A stretch of DNA of 64,000 bases from Shimazuella soli (GTDB lineage Bacteria; Bacillota; Bacilli; Thermoactinomycetales; Thermoactinomycetaceae). Below, piece by piece: positions 63,806 to 64,000 of the stretch; position 1 is the first letter of the stretch, and the number at the start of each line of letters is the position of its first letter. Location of the stretch: positions 1-64,000 of the forward strand of contig NZ_JAKWBN010000006.1 of NCBI RefSeq assembly GCF_022511585.1, in the 5' to 3' direction. The notes beneath the pieces are model-generated. The model was given only the letters and a program-made list of their open reading frames with translations, did no database searches and was not told the DNA's origin. The position numbers and the translations under genes are program-made.

Positions 63806-64000
63806 ATGAACCAAGCTCGTATTTTGCAAGCAGTAGGAATTACATTTGTCAGTTTGTTACTAGGCAGTTTGGTAGTAGGTTTGGTTATGTCCTATAAAGG
63901 ATTATCACCACTACATCTTACAAATGAACAAATCATCGCGTATTTTTTGCCGATCCAAGTGTTTGGTCAATTTGTGATGGGATTTTGGTTAGGACGAAAA
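63806..64000 (+). CDS. Membrane protein, truncated by the window end
   Basis: The first 65 codons of a gene that runs past the window. GGGAG lies ten bases before ATG. It encodes a hydrophobic start (about residues 9-31, then 48-63), so an integral membrane protein is likely. Function unknown. Confidence 0.55.
   Translation, partial: MNQARILQAVGITFVSLLLGSLVVGLVMSYKGLSPLHLTNEQIIAYFLPIQVFGQFVMGFWLGRK

Overview
The window is a low-GC, endospore-forming Bacillales-type chromosome segment. It is syntenic with the classic 0-100 kb region of Bacillus subtilis: csfB/gin, tmk, ricT, yabA, yazA, rsmI, abrB, metG, tatD, rnmV, rsmA, veg, sspF, ispE, purR, ridA, spoVG, glmU, prs, pth, fin, mfd, spoVT, yabM, mazG, rqcP, yabP, yabQ, divIC, spoIIE, tilS, hpt, ftsH, coaX, hslO, cysK, pabA, folP, folB, folK, dusB, lysS. 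The sporulation genes and forespore-type promoters leave little doubt that it sporulates. Gene content and the many departures from Bacillus order suggest Thermoactinomycetaceae, but the family is my inference only.

Layout. 1-157 is the 3' end of a 16S rRNA gene followed at once by a terminator, with no 23S gene. 183-4600 is accessory: an unknown protein, an AraC/GyrI-like regulator, a PnuC-NadR nicotinamide riboside salvage operon and an SDR enzyme. 4715-9680 is the gin to rsmI block, lacking darA, yaaR and holB. 9739-10250 is a strikingly G+C-rich foreign gene with a large hairpin. 10349-13615 is abrB and an inserted NurA-HerA nuclease/translocase operon. 13807-16266 is accessory (an anchored protein, a sugar epimerase, a small winged-helix regulator). 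16358-37687 is the metG (T-box) to yabM block, with a signal peptidase gene, a broken VOC gene and an IS605-like end remnant. 37688-39644 is an accessory insertion between yabM and mazG. It holds two copies of a structured RNA leader, each in front of a short Lys/Arg/Glu-rich reading frame. 39778-58541 is the mazG to lysS block with three CAU-anticodon tRNAs. 58542-64000 is accessory: a decayed prepilin peptidase, then a second Hsp70 set (GrpE-like, lidless DnaK-like, membrane J-like/TPR protein), then a partial membrane protein.

How genes work together. The sporulation programme is represented by spoIIE (SigF activation), the sigma inhibitors fin and gin, spoVT, spoVG, spoVB-like yabM, yabP/yabQ and sspF. 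Visible promoter sequences fit SigF (gin, fin), SigG (spoVT), SigH (spoVG) and Spo0A-activated SigA with a 21-bp spacer (spoIIE). Folate genes (pabA-folP-folB-folK) run with tiny overlaps into dusB and lysS.

Most interesting: (1) the duplicated structured leaders at 37788-38011 and 38561-38775, with base-pair covariation and a repeated segment that could pair with either of two partners, next to the Shine-Dalgarno; (2) the divergent Hsp70 set whose J-like protein lacks HPD and whose DnaK-like protein lacks the lid and the canonical linker; (3) the G+C-rich foreign gene; (4) two IS605-type end remnants and a 146-bp MITE-like foldback at the place where pabB would be expected.
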